The position numbers and the translations under genes are program-made. DNA of 11,385 nucleotides from Actinomycetota bacterium (GTDB taxonomy: Bacteria; Actinomycetota; Thermoleophilia; Gaiellales; Gaiellaceae), in contig PLDP01000267.1 in the NCBI GenBank assembly GCA_003136795.1, positions 1 through 11,385 on the forward strand, in the 5' to 3' direction. Below the pieces are notes generated by a model. The model worked only from the letters and a program-made list of their open reading frames with translations. It was not told the origin of the DNA and did no database searches. Positions 5,063 to 11,385 of this stretch are shown in pieces; the stretch's first letter is position 1; every line of letters begins with the position of its first letter.

Positions 5063-7086
5063 TTGAGACCGGGCGCCCGCGGCCCTGACTTCTTCCGTGT
5101 CGGCGGCTTCGGCATCGGGCGTCTGCAGATCTCTAAGAGCCGTTCCCAAGCGTCAGGGTGGAAGCGTTTTGGATCGAGCTTGTCCAGGAGGATGTAGCGC
5201 TTGTGCTCTGACTCATAGTGCACAGCTTCGGGAAAGCGCTCACCGGGCGCTGGTCGTTCGAAGAGGTTGCGCGGATCGCCCGCGGGAAAGGGAAGCACTC
5301 CGGTCATCCAACGCCGCAGCGTTGAGCGCGGAAGGATGCTTGCGCCGACCGCCCAGCAGAACTCGCTCGGGAGAATCTCGGTTCGGACGAGTGGCCGCTC
5401 CTCATCGGCGTAGGACGCAAGCTCTAGCTCGCTCTCAGGCATCTCGGGAATCTCGGCTGCCGCGTCGTCGATCGCGACGACCACCGCGCGGGCTTCGTCG
5501 AGCCCGCGAGCTGCTCGTTCGTAGATCGCTGTCGCCTTCGCAAGCTCGCGCGAAGTCGTGGTGAGCTGCACGAGGAGAACCAAGAGATCCTTCTCGGCCA
5601 TCCTGGTCACGTGTTGTGCGTCGGCTTCGAGCTGGTCGAGTTTTGCTTCGACGCCGCGTAGCTCAATCTGCGCGCGCTCTGCCTTCTGCTCGGCGTCGCT
5701 AGTCAGTTTCAGATCAGGCCCTTTGCGCGCGCCTTTGTCGCCCCAGATCCACTCCCAGATCCCTTCAACCGTGATTTTCGTCCAGATCTCGCGGCTCTGC
5801 TTCGAGTCCATGTCGCGGTAGCGGTCGGCGATGTGGTGCAGCGCGTGGCCGAGAAGAACATCGGAGAAGGTTTGTGGCGCGGACGGCACGCCGTGTGCGC
5901 CGAGGAGGAACGCTGCAGGCCGTTCGCGGATCCATTCGATGCCGACGAGCGTCGCCAGACTCGACGCGAGATGACGCATCGTGTGCGGCGAATAGAGCCG
6001 TCCCTCGCACTGCGGCGAGAGGTAGCGGATGAGCACGTCCGTCGACATCTGCTGTGTGAGCCGCTCGCCGCGCCGCGCCTTCTGCTTGGGCCGCCACATC
6101 GGCTCGCCCGGCTTCGCGTCGATGTAGTCGAGGTATTCCTGAATCCAGTCGGCGACTTCCCGTGGCACGTACTTCGTGTGCTCGACACGCTCGCGCTTGA
6201 CTCGCGGGACAACGAGAGCGGCGCCGTGCGAGCCATCAGGAAACTCGTGTTGAGGCAAGAAGCTCTCGACGTTCAGTGCCCATAGCGCCTCTGCCCGCAT
6301 CCCATGAATGGCGAGAAGGGCGAACATCGCACGGTTCCGCAGTTCCTCGAACAGGTGCTTGCGCTGATGCGCGAGGCGCTTCTTGTGCTGAATACGCGCA
6401 TCGAGTCCCTTGAGGGCGCGTCGCACAGCGAGCAGTGGCGGGGCGCTCCGATCACGGCCGGCCTCCTCGGCGTTGAACTCCTCGGCGAGTGGCGCTTTCG
6501 GAAGGCTCTGGCGCTCCCACCCCTTTAGGTATTCGCGATCAGCTCCGTTGAGCGACTCGCGCAAATCACAGAGTCGGCGCATCAGCGACCACAGCGCCGC
6601 TATGTAGACCTGCAAATTGTTCGCGGCCCGTGCGCCAGTCGGGCGCTCCTCGCCGTTGCTGAAGAGCCCGATAGCCCAGCAGTCAAAGACGTTCCGCGCC
6701 TTGGCAATCGTCTCATCTGGGCCGTCGCAGATGAGCGTTGCGATTCCCGACCAGAGCATCTCCGGCACGAACTCGGCAAGCAGTTCCCTCTCTAATGGAC
6801 GGTCCTGAGTTCGCGCCGCGACCCACTTGCGATCAAGCGACTTCGGGTCGAGATCCTCGTGCGCCTGGATCACGAGCTTCCCCGATCTCCACGGCCGTTC
6901 CTTTAGCGTCCCGTCGGCGTTGCGCACGACATCCAGGCCGTCGAGCGCGGCCACGATCCGGCAGAGGTTGTAGGTGTAGGAGCGCCAGCCTTCGCTCTCA
7001 CCGATGAACCGCGAGAGCGCCAGCATCACGATCCGCTCTTCTGCCGGATCAAGATCGGCGCTGTGAACGAGATGGAGAGCGCTCAT
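5059..7086 (-). CDS. Large tyrosine recombinase (phage integrase family) with long C-terminal extension
   Basis: The start is ATG at 7086 with GGGAG 9 nt upstream, giving 675 residues, far longer than the usual 300-450. Residues about 10-230 would be the core-binding region. Residues about 245-440 carry the catalytic set: H-G-M-R-A-E-A-L with the first arginine at about 264, a K/R-rich segment near 298-305, S-P-H-T-M-R-H with H368 and R371, L-L-G-H with H414, and D-R-Y-R with the nucleophile Y423. All residues needed to cut and rejoin DNA are present, so it should be active. Residues about 460-535 are a predicted coiled coil rich in E, A, L and K. Residues about 570-660 form an extra region with L-P-R-S-T-L-R-R-W-M, similar to a DNA-binding helix. 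The tail is basic (R-K-K). It acts on DNA to insert or excise an element, and it is the main sign that this region is mobile. Confidence 0.87.
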   Translation of the reverse strand: MSALHLVHSADLDPAEERIVMLALSRFIGESEGWRSYTYNLCRIVAALDGLDVVRNADGTLKERPWRSGKLVIQAHEDLDPKSLDRKWVAARTQDRPLERELLAEFVPEMLWSGIATLICDGPDETIAKARNVFDCWAIGLFSNGEERPTGARAANNLQVYIAALWSLMRRLCDLRESLNGADREYLKGWERQSLPKAPLAEEFNAEEAGRDRSAPPLLAVRRALKGLDARIQHKKRLAHQRKHLFEELRNRAMFALLAIHGMRAEALWALNVESFLPQHEFPDGSHGAALVVPRVKRERVEHTKYVPREVADWIQEYLDYIDAKPGEPMWRPKQKARRGERLTQQMSTDVLIRYLSPQCEGRLYSPHTMRHLASSLATLVGIEWIRERPAAFLLGAHGVPSAPQTFSDVLLGHALHHIADRYRDMDSKQSREIWTKITVEGIWEWIWGDKGARKGPDLKLTSDAEQKAERAQIELRGVEAKLDQLEADAQHVTRMAEKDLLVLLVQLTTTSRELAKATAIYERAARGLDEARAVVVAIDDAAAEIPEMPESELELASYADEERPLVRTEILPSEFCWAVGASILPRSTLRRWMTGVLPFPAGDPRNLFERPAPGERFPEAVHYESEHKRYILLDKLDPKRFHPDAWERLLEICRRPMPKPPTRKKSGPRAPGLN

Positions 7087-7585
7087 CGTGCTGCACTCCC
7101 AACTGAGGGCCGGCGGCTCATTGTGGCGTGAAGGTAGAGCCGTCGAGTTCCCTGACTTACGGCGCCGCTCGTGTACCGCTTCGCCGCGAGCGCACCAAAG
7201 TCGCAAGATCGCTCACGGGGAAACGCCGGCCGACCTTTACCGTGAAATCGACGTGCAGGGGCAGCATCCGCTAGGGCGAGAACGCTCGCTGTTTCGCTCA
7301 CGATGAGCGCAACCGATCGCCGGGGGGCATGCTCGTTGAAGAGGTGGAAGCTCTCACCTCTCAGTTGTAGAGCCCCGGCCCATCGCGCACGTCGGTTCTC
7401 GCTTAACGGACATTCCCGATTTGAGCCGACCGCCACGTCGATCAGCGACAGCTAGTTCGCGCGCGGGGCTCGGCCGCTGGTTGCGAGCTGGCGGGAGGCA
7501 ATCGAGCCGCCGCTTTGGCTAGTTACGGGCCGAATGCGAAATTCGCGCAGTGCAACAAGGCGGCCGCCTATGTTCGGCGCATGAG
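7087..7585. other. Gene-free stretch upstream of the recombinase
   Basis: About 500 bp without a gene I can support. Open frames on both strands have arginine-rich, low-quality translations and no ribosome binding sites. It includes the recombinase Shine-Dalgarno (GGGAG at 7096-7100) and presumably its promoter; no clean -35/-10 pair stands out. A 7 bp hairpin is at 7340-7361. No tRNA and no matching pair of attachment-site repeats was found by eye. An attachment or excision site could lie here. Confidence 0.5.
7340..7361. repeat. Inverted repeat, 7 bp arms, 8 nt loop
   Basis: AGAGGTG at 7340-7346 and CACCTCT at 7355-7361 are exact reverse complements around an 8 nt loop. It lies about 250 bp before the recombinase start. 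No T-run follows on either strand, so it may be a recombinase-related binding site or an RNA hairpin rather than a terminator. Confidence 0.35.
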
Positions 7586-7714
7586 CTACTTAATGTCGTC
7601 GTCGCCGATGATGTCCTGAACCGCGAGCATGCACTCCTCAAAGAGCGCCGGTGCGCCAAGGATCAGTTCAAGCGTTCGCCAGGTCACCGGCCGCACCTCG
7701 TCAAAGTCGATCAC
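7586..7714 (-). CDS. Small acidic protein, 42 residues, function unknown
   Basis: The frame runs from GTG at 7714 to TAG at 7588-7586. The translation V-I-D-F-D-E-V-R-P-V-T-W-R-T-L-E-L-I-L-G, then A-P-A-L-F-E-E-C-M-L-A-V-Q-D-I-I-G, ending D-D-D-I-K, is protein-like, acidic and helical. About three quarters of its codons end in G or C, as in neighbouring genes. The GTG shares bases (GTGA) with the stop of a possible 16-codon frame starting at 7761. The ribosome binding site is weak (GAGAA). It lies 71 nt downstream of the 114-residue gene on the same strand. No family is recognised. It could be a complete small protein, or a surviving piece of a larger gene, since a TAG lies just three codons upstream. 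Confidence 0.42.
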   Translation of the reverse strand: MIDFDEVRPVTWRTLELILGAPALFEECMLAVQDIIGDDDIK

Positions 7715-7785
7715 TTCTCGAAGCTACGGAAGCGCGGCCGAGAAGGGGTGGTTTCTCGCATTCCAGTTTTGACTGCTGGCCGCGG

Positions 7786-8130
7786 TCAGAACTGCCGGCC
7801 GCCACGGAGTCCGACCGGCGACATCCGCAGTGCCGAGAGCGGCGCGGGGCCATCCTTCGTCAGCGGCGGAAGTATGAAGTCGCCTTTCTGCCACGCGAGG
7901 AAGATCGCTCGCGAACCCGGAGGAAGCGCGAACAGCACTTCGCTCGCTGCATAGAAGACCGAGCACCGCTGCGTCGTGAAGAACTCGCCAGTCAAGGCGC
8001 GTGCTGGCTCGATTCTGATGCGAGCCAGGTGCGCCCTCATCTGGCGCCGCTTCAGCTGGAAGAGAAAGCACAACTCCGAGAGCGAGAGGTAGGGGTGCTC
8101 AAACGTTCGTGGATCGACAACTGTCGCCAT
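7786..8130 (-). CDS. Small protein with possible helix-turn-helix, 114 residues
   Basis: The ATG at 8130 is preceded by GGAGG at a long distance (about 14 nt). High third-position GC and sensible composition favour this strand over the overlapping + strand frames. Residues 14-42 (Y-L-S-L-S-E-L-C-F-L-F-Q-L-K-R-R-Q-M-R-A-H-L) fit a MerR- or excisionase-like helix-turn-helix: a helix, a short turn, then a basic recognition helix. Residues 49-90 predict strands and a helix (F-F-T-T-Q-R-C-S-V-F-Y-A-A-S-E-V-L-F-A-L, then F-L-A-W-Q-K-G-D-F-I-L-P-P). The rest is proline- and glycine-rich. If the helix-turn-helix is real, it might be a regulator or recombination directionality factor for the nearby recombinase; that is inference from size and position only. 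A weak promoter (TTGACA at 8244-8239, TATTCC at 8223-8218, 15 nt apart) is possible. Confidence 0.6.
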   Translation of the reverse strand: MATVVDPRTFEHPYLSLSELCFLFQLKRRQMRAHLARIRIEPARALTGEFFTTQRCSVFYAASEVLFALPPGSRAIFLAWQKGDFILPPLTKDGPAPLSALRMSPVGLRGGRQF

Positions 8131-8217
8131 GGAACATCCATACGCCTCCGCGGCGGGAGCACGCGCGGTTTTCGCATCGCGTTAGCAACTTCGTTCGTCC
8201 CCTCGGTGAAAATCGAA

Positions 8218-8244
8218 GGAATACTGGATAGGCATCGCTGTCAA
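8218..8244 (-). promoter_or_regulatory. Possible sigma-70-type promoter of the 114-residue gene
   Basis: On the - strand a perfect TTGACA (8244-8239) is followed after 15 nt by TATTCC (8223-8218). The -35 is exact but the spacing is short and the -10 poor. It lies about 90 nt before the ATG at 8130 in an otherwise empty stretch. Confidence 0.28.
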
Positions 8245-8293
8245 TGCGCGCGCATGCGTTGAATGGAGGGACACGCTCTACGGCGTCCACGTC

Positions 8294-8437
8294 CTATGCG
8301 TAGGGCTGGAGGATCATCTCGTTTATTGCGTCTGTGTCGTCGATGGCTTGAATGCGGCGAGCGGCTTGAACTGTGTCCGACCTACGAGATGTAGCTGGTC
8401 CGTCGAACGACTGACCGCTGGCAGGAGCCTCAACCAA
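8294..8437 (-). CDS. Possible small protein, 47 residues, directly after the zinc-ribbon gene
   Basis: A frame from TTG at 8437 to TAG at 8296-8294 begins 2 nt after the stop of the 244-residue gene. It translates to a polar N-terminal half and a helical, well-formed C-terminal half (V-Q-A-A-R-R-I-Q-A-I-D-D-T-D-A-I-N-E-M-I-L) ending Q-P-Y-A. The composition is protein-like, but third-position GC is only moderate and no ribosome binding site is seen, so expression would need coupling to the gene before it. It could be a short downstream partner, or the former C-terminal end of the zinc-ribbon protein after a frame change near the stop. No family is recognised. Confidence 0.35.
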   Translation of the reverse strand: MVEAPASGQSFDGPATSRRSDTVQAARRIQAIDDTDAINEMILQPYA

Positions 8438-8438
8438 C

Positions 8439-8453
8439 GCTACCGCTGGTAGC
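8439..8453. repeat. Short perfect hairpin over a stop codon
   Basis: GCTACC (8439-8444) and GGTAGC (8448-8453) are exact reverse complements around a 3 nt loop, covering the TAG of the 244-residue gene. No T-run follows. It could slow translation or transcription at the gene end, or be chance. Confidence 0.3.
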
Positions 8454-9174
8454 TAGGGCCGCCCTCCACCATTCCCAGATAGCGATATGAGCGCGGGAAC
8501 CACTCCTTCGCGAATCTGATGCGGAGAGTGCGCGCGCCGAAATCTTCGTCCGCGATTTCCATCTGCTCGCGAGGCTCGGGCGTCTGTGAGCTCTCCTCCG
8601 GCGCGGCAACGAGATCGCGCGCTTCAAGCTCCTGGTCGCAGCGGCCACACCACAGCGCCCGCGTCGTCTGGCTCGACCAAACGACATTCGACTCGTAGCT
8701 ATCTCGCCAATCAACGAAGAAGCCCTGACGGCCGGTCTTCACCAGTCCGCGCGCATAACCGTAGACAGTGTCAAGCGTGCCGAGCCAATCGGTTTTGATG
8801 CATCCGGGGCAGCCGAGTGGGGTTGCGCCGCGCAGATTCTCGATCGGCTCCAGCCCGAGTGGTGCGTGTTCGTATGTCGGTAGCGCGAAATCGTCGAAGA
8901 CGAGACCGCTGACCTCATCGCCGGCCGCTAAGTCACCCGAGAGTTCAGACGGGCGTGCGAACACCCGCTCGCAGCCTGTGCACGCGACAGCTACCGGCTC
9001 CGAATCCCAGCCGACGTCGACCCACCCGTCGAAGCGGATTCTCGGCGCGCCAGTTGCGTCGAGCCAGAAGCTCGCCGGGGCGAAAGCCGCCAGTCGCTCG
9101 ATGGAGGCGATCCCGAGCGAGCGGCAGTTCGGACACGGAAGTGCTGCTGCGTCCGATGCGTACTGAGTCGTCAT
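8440..9174 (-). CDS. Protein with two predicted zinc ribbons (four CxxC pairs), 244 residues
   Basis: I do not recognise the family. Four CxxC pairs are at residues 14-17, 65-68, 122-125 and 176-179, spaced so that pairs 1+2 and 3+4 would each bind one zinc ion. The gaps inside each ribbon are alike (about 47 and 50 residues), and each contains a W-D near its second half (G-W-D-S-E and V-D-W-R-D), suggesting an internal duplication. A low-complexity acidic segment (about 188-215) and a short basic, aromatic C-terminal part (R-I-R-F-A-K-E-W-F, then R-S-Y-R-Y-L-G) follow. There is no signal peptide. The ATG at 9174 has no clear ribosome binding site; TATGTT lies 9 nt upstream, so a leaderless transcript is possible. 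It follows the patatin gene by 130 bp on the same strand. It may belong to the E1-JAB-patatin group, for example as a binding adaptor, or be independent. Confidence 0.72.
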   Translation of the reverse strand: MTTQYASDAAALPCPNCRSLGIASIERLAAFAPASFWLDATGAPRIRFDGWVDVGWDSEPVAVACTGCERVFARPSELSGDLAAGDEVSGLVFDDFALPTYEHAPLGLEPIENLRGATPLGCPGCIKTDWLGTLDTVYGYARGLVKTGRQGFFVDWRDSYESNVVWSSQTTRALWCGRCDQELEARDLVAAPEESSQTPEPREQMEIADEDFGARTLRIRFAKEWFPRSYRYLGMVEGGPSYQR

Positions 9175-9304
9175 GGGGCGAACATAGTGGCGCCCATGGA
9201 AGCGACTGGCGGTTCTCCGATCTGAGATTCGGTAGGCGCGAGACTCTAGTCAAGGCTCCGAACGAAGCGAGAGAGCCGTCAGAGACGACGTCCGCGTCCA
9301 CTTT

Positions 9305-10501
9305 CTACCGGTACGCCGCGCGATGTGAGCCGTCGGCGATCTCGGCGATCAATGTGTCCGTCTCGTCCTTGGAGAGATCGGCGTAATCGCGCCACGCAGG
9401 CGCGGGAACCGCGAAGGCGGGATGGAAGCTGCCGAAGCGGGCGTGCGTCGACCAGTAGCCGTGGTAGCTCAACAGATCGGCCTCGGACGCGGTGAAGCGG
9501 TTGAGGTCGGTGCGCATGCGTGCGAGCGCGGGCACGAACACGCTTGGCAGCGCTCCGTCGTAGAGCGCAGGATCGATGGGAGTCGTGTCGTCGGCGAGCT
9601 TGAAGCGGCGCGGGTCGCCAACGATCCCGAGGTAGAGACCACGGCGACGCTCCTTCAATAGATCCTGGACGAACCAGCGGATGCGCACGTTCAGCATCTG
9701 CGCGTACTGGATCTTGTGCTCACGCGCAAGCGCGCGCAGCCCGCCGAAGCGAGCGTCGACGCGGCCGAGCGAACCGGAGGCGTTACAGACGATCAGTAAG
9801 TCGGGCTCGACCGCACCCTCGGGCCGAAGCTCCGGGCGCCAGCCCTGGAACCACTCGATGCCCATGTTGTCGTAGACGCCGCCGTCGACAAGCTCGAGCC
9901 TCTCCGGCGGGCGCTTCAGACCAAGCCCGTTGCTCCTGAGCTCGAGCGGTGAGAAGACGCCGGGAAAAGCGGCCGAAGCGGCGACCGCGAAGCCGAGCGC
10001 CAGCGGCGGCGGCGCGACGTAGCCGAAGTCGTAGCTGCCGATGAAGTCGCGGCTCATGCGGAAAGCACGGCCGGTCGCGAGATCGGTCGCGGTGAAGATC
10101 GTCGCCGGGCCGGCGGGCAACGCGCCGAGTTCTGATGTGCGGTAGAGCTCGCCGATAACGTCGCCGAGGACATGACCGCGACCGCGACGGTCACCGCCGA
10201 GCCAATTCCTCGCTGCCCGTCCCATCCAGGCGCGGCGCAGGTCGCGCGAGGTGACCGTCGCGCGGAAAGGCCCGTCGACGTGCGCCAAGAACCCGGCCAA
10301 TCCCGCGCGCTCCACGTCCTGCCAGCGATCGGCAAGTGCGGCGGCGGCGAGCGATCCACCGGAGACGCACGAGACGGCGCAGACTTCGCCAAGAAGGTCG
10401 GCCTCGGCCAAGTAGCGCAGACAGCCGAGCGCGTAGAAGGCGGCGCGCAGGCCGCCGCCGGACAGAGCGACCCCGATACGCGGACGGTCTACGGCAGTCA
10501 T
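9305..10501 (-). CDS. Patatin-like phospholipase, 398 residues
   Basis: The protein has the features of the patatin family, serine-aspartate lipases that hydrolyse acyl chains of phospholipids. The oxyanion loop is S-G-G-G-L-R-A at residues 14-20. The nucleophile elbow is C-V-S-G-G-S at 45-50, with serine 47 as the predicted nucleophile; the usual first glycine of G-x-S-x-G is a cysteine here. A-S-A-A-F-P-G-V-F-S-P at 175-185 is the typical block after the lid. The catalytic aspartate is in V-D-G-G-V-Y-D-N at 205-212, D206. It is cytoplasmic by sequence, with no signal peptide. The C-terminal part (about 255-398) is an extra region without a recognised domain. The ATG at 10501 overlaps the JAB gene's TGA as ATGA, so the two are translated together. 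In CBASS, patatin effectors (CapV) attack the membrane after cyclic nucleotide binding; a similar effector role here is inferred from the E1 and JAB neighbours. Confidence 0.9.
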   Translation of the reverse strand: MTAVDRPRIGVALSGGGLRAAFYALGCLRYLAEADLLGEVCAVSCVSGGSLAAAALADRWQDVERAGLAGFLAHVDGPFRATVTSRDLRRAWMGRAARNWLGGDRRGRGHVLGDVIGELYRTSELGALPAGPATIFTATDLATGRAFRMSRDFIGSYDFGYVAPPPLALGFAVAASAAFPGVFSPLELRSNGLGLKRPPERLELVDGGVYDNMGIEWFQGWRPELRPEGAVEPDLLIVCNASGSLGRVDARFGGLRALAREHKIQYAQMLNVRIRWFVQDLLKERRRGLYLGIVGDPRRFKLADDTTPIDPALYDGALPSVFVPALARMRTDLNRFTASEADLLSYHGYWSTHARFGSFHPAFAVPAPAWRDYADLSKDETDTLIAEIADGSHRAAYR

Positions 10502-11010
10502 GTCAGCTCGAGTATCGGCCAGTCGCGCTCGGCGTCGCGGACGTCGATCAGTGTCGCCGGAACCAAGTCGTCGCGTGCCCGATCCCAGTGATGGGCACGG
10601 AGATCGATGTCGCGCACCAGCCGACGCGTCGGCCAGGTCGACTGGATCAAGATCAGTGGCCGCGCGAGGGCGACGCCCTCGTCCTCGCTCATCTCCCGCG
10701 CGGTTTGGCGGTCGCGCCCGCTCGGCGTCGGCCGGCCGCGCGGGTGCGTATGCCAGCTACCGAGATAGCGGTAGCGGCGTTCGCCCTCAGTCCAGACAAA
10801 GTCGATCGCCTCCGTGACCGCGCCGCGGTCGGGGACGAACGACATCGGGCGGTGGCGGGCCTTCGGGCCAGGGCCGCCGGCAGCGACGACGGTCAGCCGC
10901 TCCTCCTCGCCGAAACCGAACAGCGGCCCGCCAGTCTCGACCAGACGGAAGCGCGCGGCTTCACGGGCAATCTGCCGCCGGGCATTTGGGTCGAGCCAGA
11001 CCGTCGTCAA
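10498..11010 (-). CDS. JAB/JAMM (Mov34/MPN/PAD-1 type) isopeptidase, about 170 residues
   Basis: A complete JAMM zinc-protease signature is present: glutamate 25 in V-E-T-G-G-P-L-F-G, then H87 and H89 in S-W-H-T-H-P, then seven residues, S97, two residues and D100. These match E-x(n)-H-x-H-x(7)-S-x(2)-D of enzymes that cut ubiquitin-like proteins from their targets. Family members in prokaryotes act as deconjugases (Cap3 of type II CBASS, BilD) or in cofactor synthesis. Its start is uncertain. TTG at 11010 overlaps the E1 gene's TGA and starts close to the domain, so I prefer it; an earlier in-frame GTG or TTG inside the E1 gene would add up to 25 residues. The stop overlaps the patatin ATG by 4 nt. 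Together with the E1-like gene before it, this makes a conjugation/deconjugation pair. Confidence 0.88.
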   Translation of the reverse strand: MTTVWLDPNARRQIAREAARFRLVETGGPLFGFGEEERLTVVAAGGPGPKARHRPMSFVPDRGAVTEAIDFVWTEGERRYRYLGSWHTHPRGRPTPSGRDRQTAREMSEDEGVALARPLILIQSTWPTRRLVRDIDLRAHHWDRARDDLVPATLIDVRDAERDWPILELT

Positions 11011-11385
11011 TGGCTGCAGTCTGCATCGGGCTCCAGTCGGCCTTCCTGGTAGTGCGGTTGGCCGCGGAAGTCGATGACGACCCAATTGCTGTCGCTCGGC
11101 GCGTAGTTGGTGCGCCCGCTCGCGCGGATCGCCATGCGCGCTGTGATCGCCGCCAACTCAGTCGCTTCGAAGCCGGCGCCGGCGAAAGCCGGATGCCGGC
11201 AACCGATCGGCGTTTCAACACTGCGCTCGCCCGCCGGCGGCTGCGGCAGGCGGCCGTCGCCCTGCGCGAGCAAGAAGCAGTCGAGGCAGGCGCCGGCGGG
11301 CTCGAGCAGAAAGATGTCGCCGCCGTAGCTCGCCGCGGTCAGCCCGGCGACCACGAACGGTACGCCGGCGGCGCGCGCCACGCGC
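11007..11385 (-). CDS. E1/ThiF-like adenylyltransferase, C-terminal fragment (5' end outside the window)
   Basis: The frame continues off the right edge of the window; only the last 125 or so residues are visible, ending TGA at 11009-11007. They resemble the C-terminal half of the E1/MoeB/ThiF adenylating domain: R-V-A-R-A-A-G-V-P-F-V-V-A-G, then G-G-D-I-F-L-L-E-P-A-G-A-C-L-D-C-F with a CxxC pair. A further cysteine is in I-G-C-R-H-P-A-F-A-G, followed by a helix E-L-A-A-I-T-A-R-M-A-I and a tail with N-W-V-V-I-D-F and D-A-D-C-S-H. E1-like proteins activate the C-terminus of a ubiquitin-like protein with ATP. The nucleotide-binding site is in the missing part, as would be any fused E2 domain. 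The GTG near the window edge is most likely an internal valine. It is coupled to the JAB gene (overlapping stop and TTG), a pairing seen in bacterial ubiquitin-like systems. Confidence 0.82.
   Translation of the reverse strand, partial: RVARAAGVPFVVAGLTAASYGGDIFLLEPAGACLDCFLLAQGDGRLPQPPAGERSVETPIGCRHPAFAGAGFEATELAAITARMAIRASGRTNYAPSDSNWVVIDFRGQPHYQEGRLEPDADCSH

Noticed and set aside
4602..5066. Long + strand open frame across the operon start and upstream region
   Set aside because: It begins inside the well-supported - strand operon gene, crosses the ribosome site and palindrome, and its translation is arginine/serine/proline-rich. The two other + frames to its right look more protein-like, and only those were kept, as a probable broken gene.
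5059..7206. Longer recombinase start at 7206
   Set aside because: The added 40 residues are arginine/proline-rich and unlike a folded domain, while ATG at 7086 has a good ribosome site and a sensible N-terminus.
7083..7436. Minus-strand open frame of 117 codons overlapping the recombinase start
   Set aside because: Low-quality composition, no ribosome site, and it ends just inside the recombinase; the recombinase ATG at 7086 with GGGAG explains the region better.
7651..8262. Plus-strand open frame of 203 codons
   Set aside because: Arginine-rich translation without recognisable structure; it lies opposite the 114-residue gene, which has better codon use and composition.
1..11385. CRISPR array or rRNA
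   Set aside because: No regularly spaced identical repeats of 20-40 bp and no rRNA-like conserved stretches.

Overview
The window is high-GC bacterial DNA. Its genes have G/C-rich third codon positions, use GTG and TTG starts freely, and are packed with 1 to 4 nt junctions. Together with an actinobacterial-looking XRE regulator and a DUF6197-like protein, this suggests a high-GC Gram-positive, probably an actinobacterium of the soil type. The lineage is an inference; no rRNA or tRNA is present to confirm it.

Left edge (1-1254, + strand): two peptide-metabolism genes that look like ordinary chromosome. They are the C-terminal end of a gamma-glutamyltranspeptidase-like protein and a complete M55 D-aminopeptidase (DppA-like) with its metal ligands and a strong Shine-Dalgarno sequence. 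A gene-free stretch of about 500 bp follows, with a diverged direct repeat and an 8 bp inverted repeat, then a small XRE-family regulator (1757-2062, +).

Centre (2140-7086, almost all - strand): this looks like an accessory island. An unusual tyrosine recombinase of about 675 residues with a long C-terminal extension lies upstream (5059-7086). Downstream is a very tight five-gene operon of unrecognised proteins running from 4675 to 2140. In order these are a DUF6197-like protein, a 57-residue membrane protein, a 109-residue protein, a 275-residue protein with a WWGDLDLT motif, and a 208-residue helical protein. The junctions are TGATG (1 nt overlap), 3 nt, ATGA (4 nt overlap) and 3 nt, so the five proteins are probably made together. 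A perfect 28 bp palindrome (4762-4789) and three 8 bp tandem repeats lie upstream of the operon and are candidate operator sites. Between the operon and the recombinase is a broken-looking + strand reading frame that ends tail-to-tail on the recombinase stop.

Right part (7087-11385, - strand): an apparently gene-free 500 bp upstream of the recombinase, then small proteins (42, 114 and 47 residues). After these come a 244-residue protein with two predicted zinc ribbons and a translationally coupled operon E1/ThiF-like (cut by the window edge) - JAB/JAMM isopeptidase - patatin-like lipase. E1 plus JAB is the core of bacterial ubiquitin-like conjugation and deconjugation modules, such as Cap2/Cap3 of type II CBASS and the Bil systems. 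Patatin phospholipases are known membrane-attacking effectors in CBASS. The likely reading is a ubiquitin-like-handling immune or stress operon with a lipase effector. Whether it is CBASS or something else depends on genes beyond 11385.

The best candidates for something undescribed are the five-gene operon with its palindrome and the E1-JAB-patatin operon with its zinc-ribbon neighbour.
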